This document shows, piece after piece, positions 1-7,150 of a stretch of 21,154 bases of DNA. Under the pieces are notes generated by a model. The model searched no databases and was not told the origin of the DNA. It saw only the letters and a list, made by a program, of their open reading frames with translations. A program made the position numbers and the translations under genes. Within the stretch, counting starts at the first letter, position 1. Each line of letters starts with the position of its first letter. The DNA comes from Flavobacteriales bacterium (GTDB taxonomy: Bacteria; Bacteroidota; Bacteroidia; Flavobacteriales; JABDKJ01): the NCBI GenBank assembly GCA_013002285.1, contig JABDKJ010000053.1:1-21154 (forward strand), read 5' to 3'.

Positions 1-821
1 TGCCAGTCCTGCACAAGCTCGGGCATCAACTCTAAAGCGTCTGGAAATTGATCGTTAAAAAATTCGATCACTTTTTCATCATCTGTCAAAGAGGAAAAGG
101 ATACAGGACCTTCAAAAGGAAAGAAAAGAGTGACTGTAAATGAGCCATCGAGATTTGGCAGTGCAATGAGCATATATTCACCTCTTGGCCAAATATGTAA
201 AGCACCTTTATCTATTTTGTGGCTCCCGGCCTCATTGGGCGGAATGGTCAATTCCTTGTAGCCATGTTTCAGGTAAAATTGAGAATAATTGAATCTGTCC
301 GTCTTTTGCAATCGAGCTCTGATCGCACTAAAAGCACCGTCCGTGCCGAAAATGTGGTCAAATTTTCTGTCCTCTATTTCTCCGGTAACTGTATGTTCAA
401 ATTTGATCGTATTTGTCTTTAGGTCTACATCCAGACATTTACGATCAAAAAACATAGCCACGTGATCGTTTTCATCTGCTGCGTTCAACATGATCTGATT
501 AAGCAATCCTCTGGATACTGAATATATGGCTTGATCACTTTTGCCATATTGTTGAAATGTGAGTTCGCCATCAATGGCATGCATCATCCTTCCTTTCATT
601 GGCAACGCGATATCCCGAACCTTCTCTTCAAGTTCTATTCCGTCAAGTGCCTTCCATCCTCGAGTGCTAAGTGCTAAATTTATGGATCTGCCACCAACAA
701 TTTCGACATTTCTGAGGTCTGACCTTCGCTCATAAACCTCGACTATATAACCTCTTTTAGCAAGATATTCAGAAAGCATACTGCCAACCAAACCTGCTCC
801 TACAACTGCAATTTTTTTCAT
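1..821 (-). CDS. kmo: Kynurenine 3-monooxygenase, N-terminal 273 residues (3' end outside window)
   Basis: FAD-dependent monooxygenase that hydroxylates L-kynurenine to 3-hydroxykynurenine with NADPH and O2. The frame is open from ATG at 821 to the left edge without a stop, so the gene is truncated only by the window. The Rossmann FAD motif GAGLVG is at residues 8-13, followed by the ribose-binding acidic residue in VYERRSD (about 29-35). GRSINLALSTRG (44-55), YSVSRG (100-105) and GTDGAFSAIR (159-168) follow. The stretch around 208-223 (LHIWPRGEYMLIALPN) is the signature that separates KMO from other flavin hydroxylases. It is the last visible gene of the minus-strand cluster; kynureninase, which acts on its product, lies two small genes upstream. 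The missing part should hold the C-terminal membrane-associated or substrate-capping region. Confidence 0.95.
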   Translation of the reverse strand, partial: MKKIAVVGAGLVGSMLSEYLAKRGYIVEVYERRSDLRNVEIVGGRSINLALSTRGWKALDGIELEEKVRDIALPMKGRMMHAIDGELTFQQYGKSDQAIYSVSRGLLNQIMLNAADENDHVAMFFDRKCLDVDLKTNTIKFEHTVTGEIEDRKFDHIFGTDGAFSAIRARLQKTDRFNYSQFYLKHGYKELTIPPNEAGSHKIDKGALHIWPRGEYMLIALPNLDGSFTVTLFFPFEGPVSFSSLTDDEKVIEFFNDQFPDALELMPELVQDW

Positions 822-837
822 CTTAGAATATTGACCT

Positions 838-845
838 CAAAGGTA
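838..845 (-). promoter_or_regulatory. Possible internal promoter -7 element before kmo
   Basis: On the minus strand this reads TACCTTTG, a full match to the Bacteroidota -7 consensus TAnnTTTG, ending 16 bases before the kmo start codon. No TTG lies about 19 bases upstream (GTC is there instead), so the -33 half is weak. It could let kmo be expressed apart from the upstream genes, or be a chance match. Confidence 0.25.
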
Positions 846-866
846 ATATGATATTAGAAAAAAAGA

Positions 867-947
867 CTAGATACGCTTTCTTCTGTTGAACAAAGCAATG
901 GCAATAAACAGCACGAATGCCACAACAGCTATCCAATTGATATCCAT
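867..947 (-). CDS. 26-residue single-pass membrane microprotein
   Basis: A short frame from ATG at 947 to TAG at 869-867. The product begins MDINWIAVVAFVLF and ends in the basic tail FNRRKRI. About 16 uncharged, mostly hydrophobic residues (IAVVAFVLFIAIALF) form one membrane span, and the tail of four basic residues predicts C-terminus in the cytoplasm. It sits 32 bases after the stop of the 64-residue membrane protein and 45 bases before kmo, all on the same strand, so co-transcription is likely. A clean hydrophobic segment with a basic end is unlikely in random intergenic sequence, but a frame this short could still be fortuitous. There is no clear Shine-Dalgarno sequence, which is normal for Bacteroidota. 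I do not recognise a family; no function is assigned. Confidence 0.5.
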   Translation of the reverse strand: MDINWIAVVAFVLFIAIALFNRRKRI

Positions 948-979
948 AAGTTCGGTTTACGTTTGTGGATGGCTTTTGT

Positions 980-1174
980 TCAAGGAATTCTTAAATAGTG
1001 GAACAAAACAAAAAGCAAACAGATCAATGCTAGCGCCAACATCAACCATTTAGGCTTTTCTCGTCTTTCATCTGTTATCTGGATCCTGCTTTTGAAATAA
1101 TTGCTGCCTCTGGGGCTATTTGGCTTCATGGCGAAAAAGAACATACACGTAAAAAACAAGAGGATCCAGACCAT
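980..1174 (-). CDS. Small two-span membrane protein (64 residues)
   Basis: The ATG at 1174 lies only two bases after the kynureninase stop, which supports a real, coupled gene. The protein has a hydrophobic segment at about residues 2-16 (VWILLFFTCMFFFAM), a polar loop rich in Arg and Lys (about 17-43) and a second hydrophobic segment at about 44-60 (LMLALALICLLFVLFHYL). The basic loop predicts a hairpin with the loop in the cytoplasm and both ends outside. No enzyme motif is visible and I do not recognise a family. Its position between kynureninase and kmo suggests a link to that pathway or to membrane placement of KMO, but this is inference from context only. Confidence 0.65.
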   Translation of the reverse strand: MVWILLFFTCMFFFAMKPNSPRGSNYFKSRIQITDERREKPKWLMLALALICLLFVLFHYLRIP

Positions 1175-1176
1175 CG

Positions 1177-2448
1177 TCAGCCATTATTCAATATTTCACC
1201 AAATCGGTAAACATCCTCAAAACTATTATATAAAGGAACAGGTGCAATTCTGATAACATTAGGTTCTCTCCAATCTGCAAAAACACCATTTTCTGTTAAA
1301 TGATCGAACAGGCTGCGGCCTTGGCCATGACATAAGATCGACAGCTGACAACCCCTCTGATAAGGGTCTTTAGGTGTAATGATCTCGAAAGAGACATTTT
1401 CCTTTTTCGAAGATATGTCTTCAATAATGAATTCTAAGAAAGCAGTCAATTTCTTACTTTTTTCTATCAAATTGGATATTCCAGCATCATCGAAAATATC
1501 AAGTGACGCTTTGTGGATAGCCATTGAAAAAACCGGTGCGTTGCTAAGTTGCCAACCTTCTGCCCCTAGTATGGGGTCAAAACCGGGCTCCATCTTGAAT
1601 CGGGTCTCTTTGTTATATCCCCACCAGCCTGCAAAGCGAGGAAGGTCAGGGTCATATTTATGCCTTTCGTGCACAAATGCACCTGCGACACTTCCAGGGC
1701 CGGAATTCATGTATTTGTATGAACACCATGCAGCAAAGTCTACGCCCCAATCATGAAGGTCAAGTTTCACATTTCCTGCTGCATGTGCAAGGTCAAAACC
1801 TACTTTTGCACCTTTGGCTTGCCCTGCTGCCGTGATCTTTTCCATATCCATTAATTGACCGGAGTAATAATTCACCCCTCCGATCATAACCATAGCTAAC
1901 TCATTTCCATGTTCTTCAATGGCCAAGAGAATATCATCAGTTTCTATGGTGTGTTGTCCTTCACGTGGAGCTATTTCAATAATGGCATCATTCGGGTCTC
2001 GTCCGTGGAACCTTACTTGCGATTCCAATGCGTATTGATCACTGGGAAATGCTTTTGCTTCGCAAATGATCTTATACCTATTTTGGGTAGGCCTATAAAA
2101 TGAAACCATCAATAAATGAAGGTTCACGGTGAGACCATTCATTGCGACTACTTCAATTGGCTTGGCTCCAACTATTTTTGAAAGAGGCTCAGCAAACATT
2201 TCATGGTAGCTGTACCAAGGATGTTTTGCATGAAAATGCCCTTCCACGCCATATTTTGCCCAGTCGTTCAGTTCCGTCTCTATAATATCTTTTGCAGATC
2301 TTGGTTGAAGGCCAAGAGAATTCCCAGTGAAGTAAACCGAGTCTTTTCCGTTGTGTTGGGGTAGATGAAATTTTCCTCTGAATAGAGCCAATGGATCTTG
2401 TGCATCAAGTCTCTTCGCGTATTCTAAACTGTTTGTGAGATCAGACAT
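1177..2448 (-). CDS. kynU: Kynureninase
   Basis: PLP-dependent hydrolase (fold type I) that splits 3-hydroxykynurenine or kynurenine into (3-hydroxy)anthranilate and alanine. The 423-residue length is normal for the family. Visible hallmarks are the N-terminal YFTGNSLGLQP (39-49), the PLP-ring segment AFPSDQYA (133-140), the cofactor aspartate in FDLAHAAGN (218-226; D219, H222) and the Schiff-base lysine K245 in WCSYKYMNSGPG. The stop is two bases from the next small gene and the gene before it ends 44 bases upstream, so it is mid-operon. Together with kmo it provides two consecutive steps of the tryptophan-to-3-hydroxyanthranilate route. Tryptophan or indoleamine dioxygenase, formamidase and 3-hydroxyanthranilate dioxygenase are not in the window. 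Confidence 0.97.
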   Translation of the reverse strand: MSDLTNSLEYAKRLDAQDPLALFRGKFHLPQHNGKDSVYFTGNSLGLQPRSAKDIIETELNDWAKYGVEGHFHAKHPWYSYHEMFAEPLSKIVGAKPIEVVAMNGLTVNLHLLMVSFYRPTQNRYKIICEAKAFPSDQYALESQVRFHGRDPNDAIIEIAPREGQHTIETDDILLAIEEHGNELAMVMIGGVNYYSGQLMDMEKITAAGQAKGAKVGFDLAHAAGNVKLDLHDWGVDFAAWCSYKYMNSGPGSVAGAFVHERHKYDPDLPRFAGWWGYNKETRFKMEPGFDPILGAEGWQLSNAPVFSMAIHKASLDIFDDAGISNLIEKSKKLTAFLEFIIEDISSKKENVSFEIITPKDPYQRGCQLSILCHGQGRSLFDHLTENGVFADWREPNVIRIAPVPLYNSFEDVYRFGEILNNG

Positions 2449-2492
2449 GGGACAAATAAGGCCGAATTATTTGATATCTCAAAACTTGACCT

Positions 2493-3317
2493 TCAGAAAA
2501 AGTAGGCAAGTGCAAAAAGAACTATGGTTCCATCTATCAGGCCAGTGAAAAAGTGATTAGACTTTTTGTGGTCAGAATTGTAACTCAGAATAATCGATAA
2601 TAAAAAGATCATCATTGCCAAAAGCATTAAGCTTCGGTCTAAAAAAGCTTGAGTGTAAAGAAAGAAGGCAATTATGCCTGCTGCAAGCAATAAAATCATT
2701 GATAGTCCTTTGGAATAACCAACACCTATGTTTTGAGGTATAGTCTTCATTTTCTCTGCATCAAATTTTATATCCCTTATGTCAAAAGGAATCGTAATGC
2801 CAATGAAGTAAAAGAAGAACGTCAAGAGAAAAAGGTATTCACTCATACTGAAAGGATGCCCTATGTAATAAAGAGGAAAAGCCACCGAAACTCCCACCCA
2901 GACAATGGCGATCAAATAGATCTTTATGAAGGGTATGCTGCGGAGGTCGGTTTTGTTCCTTTTTGTCCATTTTAGTTTGGCTGCATAGAGTAAGCTTATA
3001 AGTACAAAAATTCCAAGGAAAAGTACTTTGTCCATATTCAATGAAAAACCTAGTGGGATCAATGACAAAAGCGAAATTGCTGTTAGTGCCTTCAATTCTG
3101 AAAGTTTTACAGAGGAGCGATTTGCAGAAGTCGTTTTTTTACTACCTCTCTTAATTAATGTTTGGAGATTGTAGATGAAAAGGGTAGAGGAGAACAAAAA
3201 GCAAATGACAAGGGAGTCAATATTTGCGTAAACGCTTTTAAAAGAAAAGATCGCAAGGGAAGACGAACCCAAGGCTATCCAAATGTGAGAATCCACTATC
3301 CATCTTAGAACTTTCAT
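2493..3317 (-). CDS. UbiA-superfamily-like polytopic membrane protein
   Basis: A 274-residue integral membrane protein with about eight or nine hydrophobic segments. The second half looks like a UbiA prenyltransferase: DIRDIKFDAEKMKTIPQNIG (179-198) matches the second Asp-rich motif and the KTIP segment behind it, and SIPFIKIYLIAIVWV (127-141) resembles the conserved IPF-K core helix. The first Asp-rich motif (normally NDxxD) is not present; at the equivalent place there is FIYNLQTLIKRG (47-58), with one Asn and no Asp. It may therefore have a changed substrate or be no prenyltransferase. The start ATG shares one base with the stop of the preceding gene (TAATG), indicating translational coupling. 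Superfamily placement rests on motif reading, not on a search; function is unknown. Confidence 0.6.
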   Translation of the reverse strand: MKVLRWIVDSHIWIALGSSSLAIFSFKSVYANIDSLVICFLFSSTLFIYNLQTLIKRGSKKTTSANRSSVKLSELKALTAISLLSLIPLGFSLNMDKVLFLGIFVLISLLYAAKLKWTKRNKTDLRSIPFIKIYLIAIVWVGVSVAFPLYYIGHPFSMSEYLFLLTFFFYFIGITIPFDIRDIKFDAEKMKTIPQNIGVGYSKGLSMILLLAAGIIAFFLYTQAFLDRSLMLLAMMIFLLSIILSYNSDHKKSNHFFTGLIDGTIVLFALAYFF

Positions 3318-3952
3318 TAATGAGTGATCTCATATAAACTACTTCCTATTGCTGCCCCTAATAAAGATCCCAGAAGAGCATTTATGGTCTTCCTTGTTCT
3401 GGCCGTTTTTTCATAACCAATCTTATATGTTTCATGGTAAGTGTTTTGATGATCCGTTATTGTCTCTTGTCTGATCTTTATGAATGGGATCTGCATTGTA
3501 AGCGTATACCCAAGAGGGATCATAAATGGGTAAATAATTCCACCCTGAAAGCCATAACCACCTGCTGCACCTATGGCCAAACCACCATAGAACGTGGGCT
3601 TGGCGTTATATCCATTTGTGGCATCGCTTTCACCATAAATGAAATATCTCATTTCTTGAACAGAATAGTCATCCCCTATCAAGAGGTTTGTAGAATAAAG
3701 TACTGACTCTTCACCATTCTCATTGATTATTGAGAAGATACGGTCTTTGTATAAACTCTTGTCTAACCATTTTCCGTTTTTCTTTTGTATTGAATAAAAA
3801 ACATTTGCTCCACTTGTATCTCCTAGAGATACTTCGAGCAGTTTACCATTCATTAATTGCAGATGACTTAAGGGTTTTTTTCCCTGTCCATTCAAACTAG
3901 TGAACCATAGAATTAGAGCGATCAATGGACATATGAGCTTATGGTTGAACAT
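3317..3952 (-). CDS. Secreted protein of unknown function with glycine-rich C-terminal region
   Basis: First gene of the kynurenine cluster, 211 residues from ATG at 3952. A TTG three codons upstream (3961) is also in frame, but it lies right at a TATATTTT stretch that could itself be promoter, so I prefer the ATG. An N-terminal signal peptide is evident (hydrophobic ICPLIALILWFTSLNG, then QGKKP). The middle part is polar and beta-like, beginning LQLMNGKLLEVSLGD. The second half has a glycine-rich hydrophobic stretch (GGLAIGAAGGYGFQGG) and ends in a glycine-zipper helix (LLGSLLGAAIGSSLYE), which suggests membrane contact. I do not recognise the family. The stop overlaps the start of the UbiA-like gene by one base, so the two are probably translated together. 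Confidence 0.7.
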   Translation of the reverse strand: MFNHKLICPLIALILWFTSLNGQGKKPLSHLQLMNGKLLEVSLGDTSGANVFYSIQKKNGKWLDKSLYKDRIFSIINENGEESVLYSTNLLIGDDYSVQEMRYFIYGESDATNGYNAKPTFYGGLAIGAAGGYGFQGGIIYPFMIPLGYTLTMQIPFIKIRQETITDHQNTYHETYKIGYEKTARTRKTINALLGSLLGAAIGSSLYEITH

Positions 3953-4009
3953 TTTGGCCAAATATAGCTTTATTATAAAATAACGCGCATGGTGATTGCT
4001 CGGCCTAAA

Positions 4010-4028
4010 TGTTCTGAAAACATAGAAC
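4010..4028. promoter_or_regulatory. Nested inverted repeats at the gcvP promoter (possible operator)
   Basis: Two overlapping small dyads lie in the divergent spacer: ATGTT-CTGA-AACAT (4010-4023) and GTTCT-N7-AGAAC (4012-4028). They cover the expected -33 region of the gcvP promoter. They could bind a regulator or be a chance feature of AT-rich sequence. Confidence 0.2.
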
Positions 4029-4042
4029 GATCACTATATTTG
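4013..4042 (+). promoter_or_regulatory. Bacteroidota-type promoter for gcvP
   Basis: TATATTTG at 4035-4042 fits the TAnnTTTG -7 element exactly. Nineteen bases upstream is TTC (4013-4015), two of three bases of the TTG -33 element. The element ends 19 bases before the gcvP ATG, giving a short leader. The opposite-strand cluster starts only about 85 bases away, so this is a compact divergent promoter region. There is no room for a glycine riboswitch. Confidence 0.6.
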
Positions 4043-4061
4043 ACGCACTGAAAAATAACTT

Positions 4062-6959
4062 ATGAAATTTGAGCATAGACACCTCGGTTCTGGAGAACAA
4101 GAGATAAAAGAAATGTTGAAGGCTTGTGGTGAAAATTCATTGAATGACCTTGTAAACAAAACTATCCCTAAGTCTATAAGACTTCAAAGGGAACTTGATC
4201 TGGTTCCTGCTAAAACAGAAAAGGAATACTTAGACCATATTGCAACTCTCGGAGCTAAGAACAAAGTCATTCGCTCTCTTATAGGAATGGGTTATTATGG
4301 AACGATCGTTCCTCCAGTCATTCAAAGAAATATATTAGAGAATCCCGGATGGTATACTGCATATACTCCTTATCAAGCTGAGATCGCACAAGGTAGGTTG
4401 GAAGCACTGATCAATTTTCAGACAATGGTTTCTGATCTGACCGGAATGCCTCTTGCCAATGCCTCGCTCTTAGATGAAGGTACAGCGGCAGCCGAGGGAA
4501 TGATCATGCTTTATAATTCCAGAAGTCGCCAACAACAAAAAGAGAATGTTCTGAAGTATTTTGTGGACAAACATGTTTTTCCGCAAACTATGGCCATACT
4601 AGAGACAAGGGCAGAACCTTTAGGAATAGAATTGGTCATCGGCTCTTTTGAAAACCAAAAATGGGACGAAAGTTATTTTGGTGGAATGGTCCAATATCCA
4701 AATGACAATGGTGAGGTTAGAGATCATAAAGAATTTGTTGAGAAGGCACATGAGGTGAACGCCAAAATATGCGTAGCTGCCGACATTATGAGTTTGACCA
4801 TCCTTGTTCCTCCCGGAGAATGGGGTGCAGATGTTGTTGTAGGAAACACTCAAAGATTTGGTGTTCCGATGGGCTATGGAGGGCCTCATGCAGCTTATTT
4901 TGCTACTAAGGAAGAATTGAAAAGAAATATTCCGGGTAGGATAATTGGAGTGTCAAAGGACAGAGGTGGTGGGCAAGCCTATAGAATGGCTTTGCAAACC
5001 AGAGAACAACACATAAGAAGGGACAAGGCTACGAGTAATATTTGCACTGCTCAGGCATTATTAGCCATAATGGCAGGCATGTATGCAGTCTATCATGGCC
5101 CAGAAGGATTGAGGAATATAGGTGAAGTGATCCATAAGAATACTTGTTTTCTTGAAAGCAAACTCAAAGAGCTAGGATATTCGAATTCAAATCAATTTTA
5201 TTTCGATACCCTTTGCATTGAAACTTCCAAAGAGCAACAGGGTTTGATCAGGGATCTTGCGGAAGAGGCGGGCTATAATTTCAGATATTTTGAGAATGGT
5301 CAGATCGGGATCTCACTTGATGAGGTTACAAGCCAAATCGAGCTGAATAGGGTCGTAAAGGTCTTTGCGGACCATCAAGAAAAAGAAGCACAGCCTTTTA
5401 TTATGAACGGCTTTTCAAACGACACTTCACTGACAAGTCATAGACGTACACAGCCATATTTGACACATCCCGTATTTAGTTCATATAGGACTGAAACCGA
5501 AATGATGAGGTATTTGAAAAGATTGGAGAATAAGGACCTCTCTCTTTGCCATTCTATGATACCGCTTGGAAGCTGTACAATGAAATTGAATGCGGCTGTA
5601 CAATTGATGCCGATAACTTGGCCGGAGTTTTCTGACATCCACCCATTTGCACCGCTAGACCAATGTCAAGGCTATCAAGAAATGATAAGAGATCTGGAAG
5701 GTCAGCTAGCAGAGATCACAGGGTTTCATGGAGTAAGTCTTCAACCAAATTCAGGAGCTCAGGGAGAATATGCCGGGCTAATGGTTATTCGAGCCTATCA
5801 GAAGAGTAAAGGAGAAGAAAAGAGAAATGTTGTATTGATCCCGTCATCTGCCCATGGAACAAACCCAGCAAGTGCCGTAATGGCTGGATTAAAAGTGGTG
5901 GTTGTTAAATGTGATGACAATGGAAATATAGATCTTGAGGATCTCAGATCAAAAGCTGAAGAGCATAAAGAAGTACTCTCATCTTTAATGGTGACATACC
6001 CATCCACACATGGCGTTTTCGAAGAGGACATTGTGGAGATCACAGACATGATCCATGACAATGGAGGTCAAGTATATATGGATGGTGCCAACATGAACGC
6101 CCAAGTAGGTTTAACAAGTCCAGGTGTGATCAAAGCAGATGTTTGTCACTTGAATTTGCATAAGACTTTCGCAATACCTCATGGCGGAGGAGGCCCAGGA
6201 ATGGGGCCGATCTGCGTTGCAGAGCACCTATCGCCATTCTTGCCATCTAGCCCAGTAATTAATGTCGGCAATAGTGAAGCCATTCCTGCTATCTCTGCAG
6301 CACCTTGGGGAAGCGCCTTGATCCTGCAGATCTCATATGCCTATATTTCGTTACTCGGGGCAAATGGGCTGAAGAGATCTTCTGAACTTGCAATACTCAA
6401 TGCAAATTATCTCTACAATAGATTGAAAGGTTATTTTGACATTCTTTATACTGGTGTGAATGATACTGTTGCACATGAAATGATCATAGATTGCAGAGAT
6501 TTCAAGTCGTCCGTGAAGATCGATGTAGAAGACATCGCAAAACGTTTGATGGACCTTGGTTTTCACGCGCCTACTATGTCTTGGCCCGTGCCAGGCACCA
6601 TCATGATAGAGCCTACAGAGAGTGAGTCAAAAGAAGAACTAGACAGGTTTGTTGATGCCATGATAACGATCAGAAAAGAAATAAGTGAGATCGAAGAAGG
6701 TAAGGCTGACGCGGAAGACAACCCATTAAAAAATGCTCCACATACGATGCATGAAGTGGTTAATAGCAGTTGGTCGCACTCATATTCAAGAGAAAAAGCC
6801 GCTTTTCCTTTGCCATATTTGAGGAACTCAAAATTTTGGCCAAGTGTAGCTAGAATTGACAATGCTTATGGTGACAGGAATTTAATGTGTACATGCCCTT
6901 CAGTTTCTTTATACGAAAGTGATGAAAAGCAAGTTGAAATAAGCACCACGGAAGTATAA
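4062..6959 (+). CDS. gcvP: Glycine dehydrogenase (aminomethyl-transferring), P-protein of the glycine cleavage system
   Basis: PLP enzyme that decarboxylates glycine and passes the aminomethyl group to lipoyl GcvH. At 965 residues it is the full-length single-chain form, with two homologous aminotransferase-like halves. The N-terminal half starts FEHRHLG (residues 3-9) and carries GMGYYGTIVPPVIQRNILENP (about 76-96) and YTPYQAEIAQGRLE. The C-terminal half carries PLGSCTMKLNA, QPNSGAQGEYAGL, SAHGTNPASA and the Schiff-base lysine K701 in HLNLHKTFAIPHGGGGPGMGP. The end region (NRAMCTCP-like RNLMCTCPS) is intact. It appears monocistronic: a promoter lies in front and a new promoter follows before 7151. 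gcvT and gcvH are not in the window. Confidence 0.98.
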   Translation: MKFEHRHLGSGEQEIKEMLKACGENSLNDLVNKTIPKSIRLQRELDLVPAKTEKEYLDHIATLGAKNKVIRSLIGMGYYGTIVPPVIQRNILENPGWYTAYTPYQAEIAQGRLEALINFQTMVSDLTGMPLANASLLDEGTAAAEGMIMLYNSRSRQQQKENVLKYFVDKHVFPQTMAILETRAEPLGIELVIGSFENQKWDESYFGGMVQYPNDNGEVRDHKEFVEKAHEVNAKICVAADIMSLTILVPPGEWGADVVVGNTQRFGVPMGYGGPHAAYFATKEELKRNIPGRIIGVSKDRGGGQAYRMALQTREQHIRRDKATSNICTAQALLAIMAGMYAVYHGPEGLRNIGEVIHKNTCFLESKLKELGYSNSNQFYFDTLCIETSKEQQGLIRDLAEEAGYNFRYFENGQIGISLDEVTSQIELNRVVKVFADHQEKEAQPFIMNGFSNDTSLTSHRRTQPYLTHPVFSSYRTETEMMRYLKRLENKDLSLCHSMIPLGSCTMKLNAAVQLMPITWPEFSDIHPFAPLDQCQGYQEMIRDLEGQLAEITGFHGVSLQPNSGAQGEYAGLMVIRAYQKSKGEEKRNVVLIPSSAHGTNPASAVMAGLKVVVVKCDDNGNIDLEDLRSKAEEHKEVLSSLMVTYPSTHGVFEEDIVEITDMIHDNGGQVYMDGANMNAQVGLTSPGVIKADVCHLNLHKTFAIPHGGGGPGMGPICVAEHLSPFLPSSPVINVGNSEAIPAISAAPWGSALILQISYAYISLLGANGLKRSSELAILNANYLYNRLKGYFDILYTGVNDTVAHEMIIDCRDFKSSVKIDVEDIAKRLMDLGFHAPTMSWPVPGTIMIEPTESESKEELDRFVDAMITIRKEISEIEEGKADAEDNPLKNAPHTMHEVVNSSWSHSYSREKAAFPLPYLRNSKFWPSVARIDNAYGDRNLMCTCPSVSLYESDEKQVEISTTEV

Positions 6960-7082
6960 AAAGACCGTTTATTGTCTGCCAATTACCGTTCCTTGCTATT
7001 GATGTCACATAGGGGTTGCTCTTTCTATTCTACGGATTCCAATTTGGCCCACAATATATGATCCATTAGGGCTATTTCATAC
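6960..7082. other. Intergenic stretch after gcvP without a recognisable gene
   Basis: About 120 bases between the gcvP stop and the next promoter. I see only weak dyads (AGAC/GTCT just after the stop; GGCCC/GGGCT with an 18-base loop around 7045-7072), neither followed by a T-tract. No convincing terminator, small RNA or coding frame is present. Confidence 0.5.
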
Positions 7083-7112
7083 TTGCTAAAAGCGCCTTTA
7101 TTTCTATATTTG
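7083..7112 (+). promoter_or_regulatory. Consensus Bacteroidota promoter for the tandem T9SS genes
   Basis: TTG at 7083-7085, a 19-base spacer and TATATTTG at 7105-7112 give a complete match to the TTG-N19-TAnnTTTG pattern. The -7 element ends 38 bases before the start codon at 7151. This is the best promoter in the window and suggests good expression of the secreted proteins. Confidence 0.75.
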
Positions 7113-7150
7113 CTCCTTCACCTATCAAGAAATTCAAACCTAAAAGAAAT

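Noticed and set aside
219..422. 67-codon plus-strand frame
   Set aside because: Lies entirely antisense within the well-supported kmo gene and its product has no domain-like pattern.
3953..4061. Glycine riboswitch upstream of gcvP
   Set aside because: The spacer is about 100 bases and shared with a divergent gene; the promoter lies 20 bases from the start codon, leaving no room for an aptamer.
7001..7060. 19-codon frame starting MSHRGC in the gap after gcvP
   Set aside because: Very short, no hydrophobic or conserved pattern, unlike the 26-codon frame before kmo.
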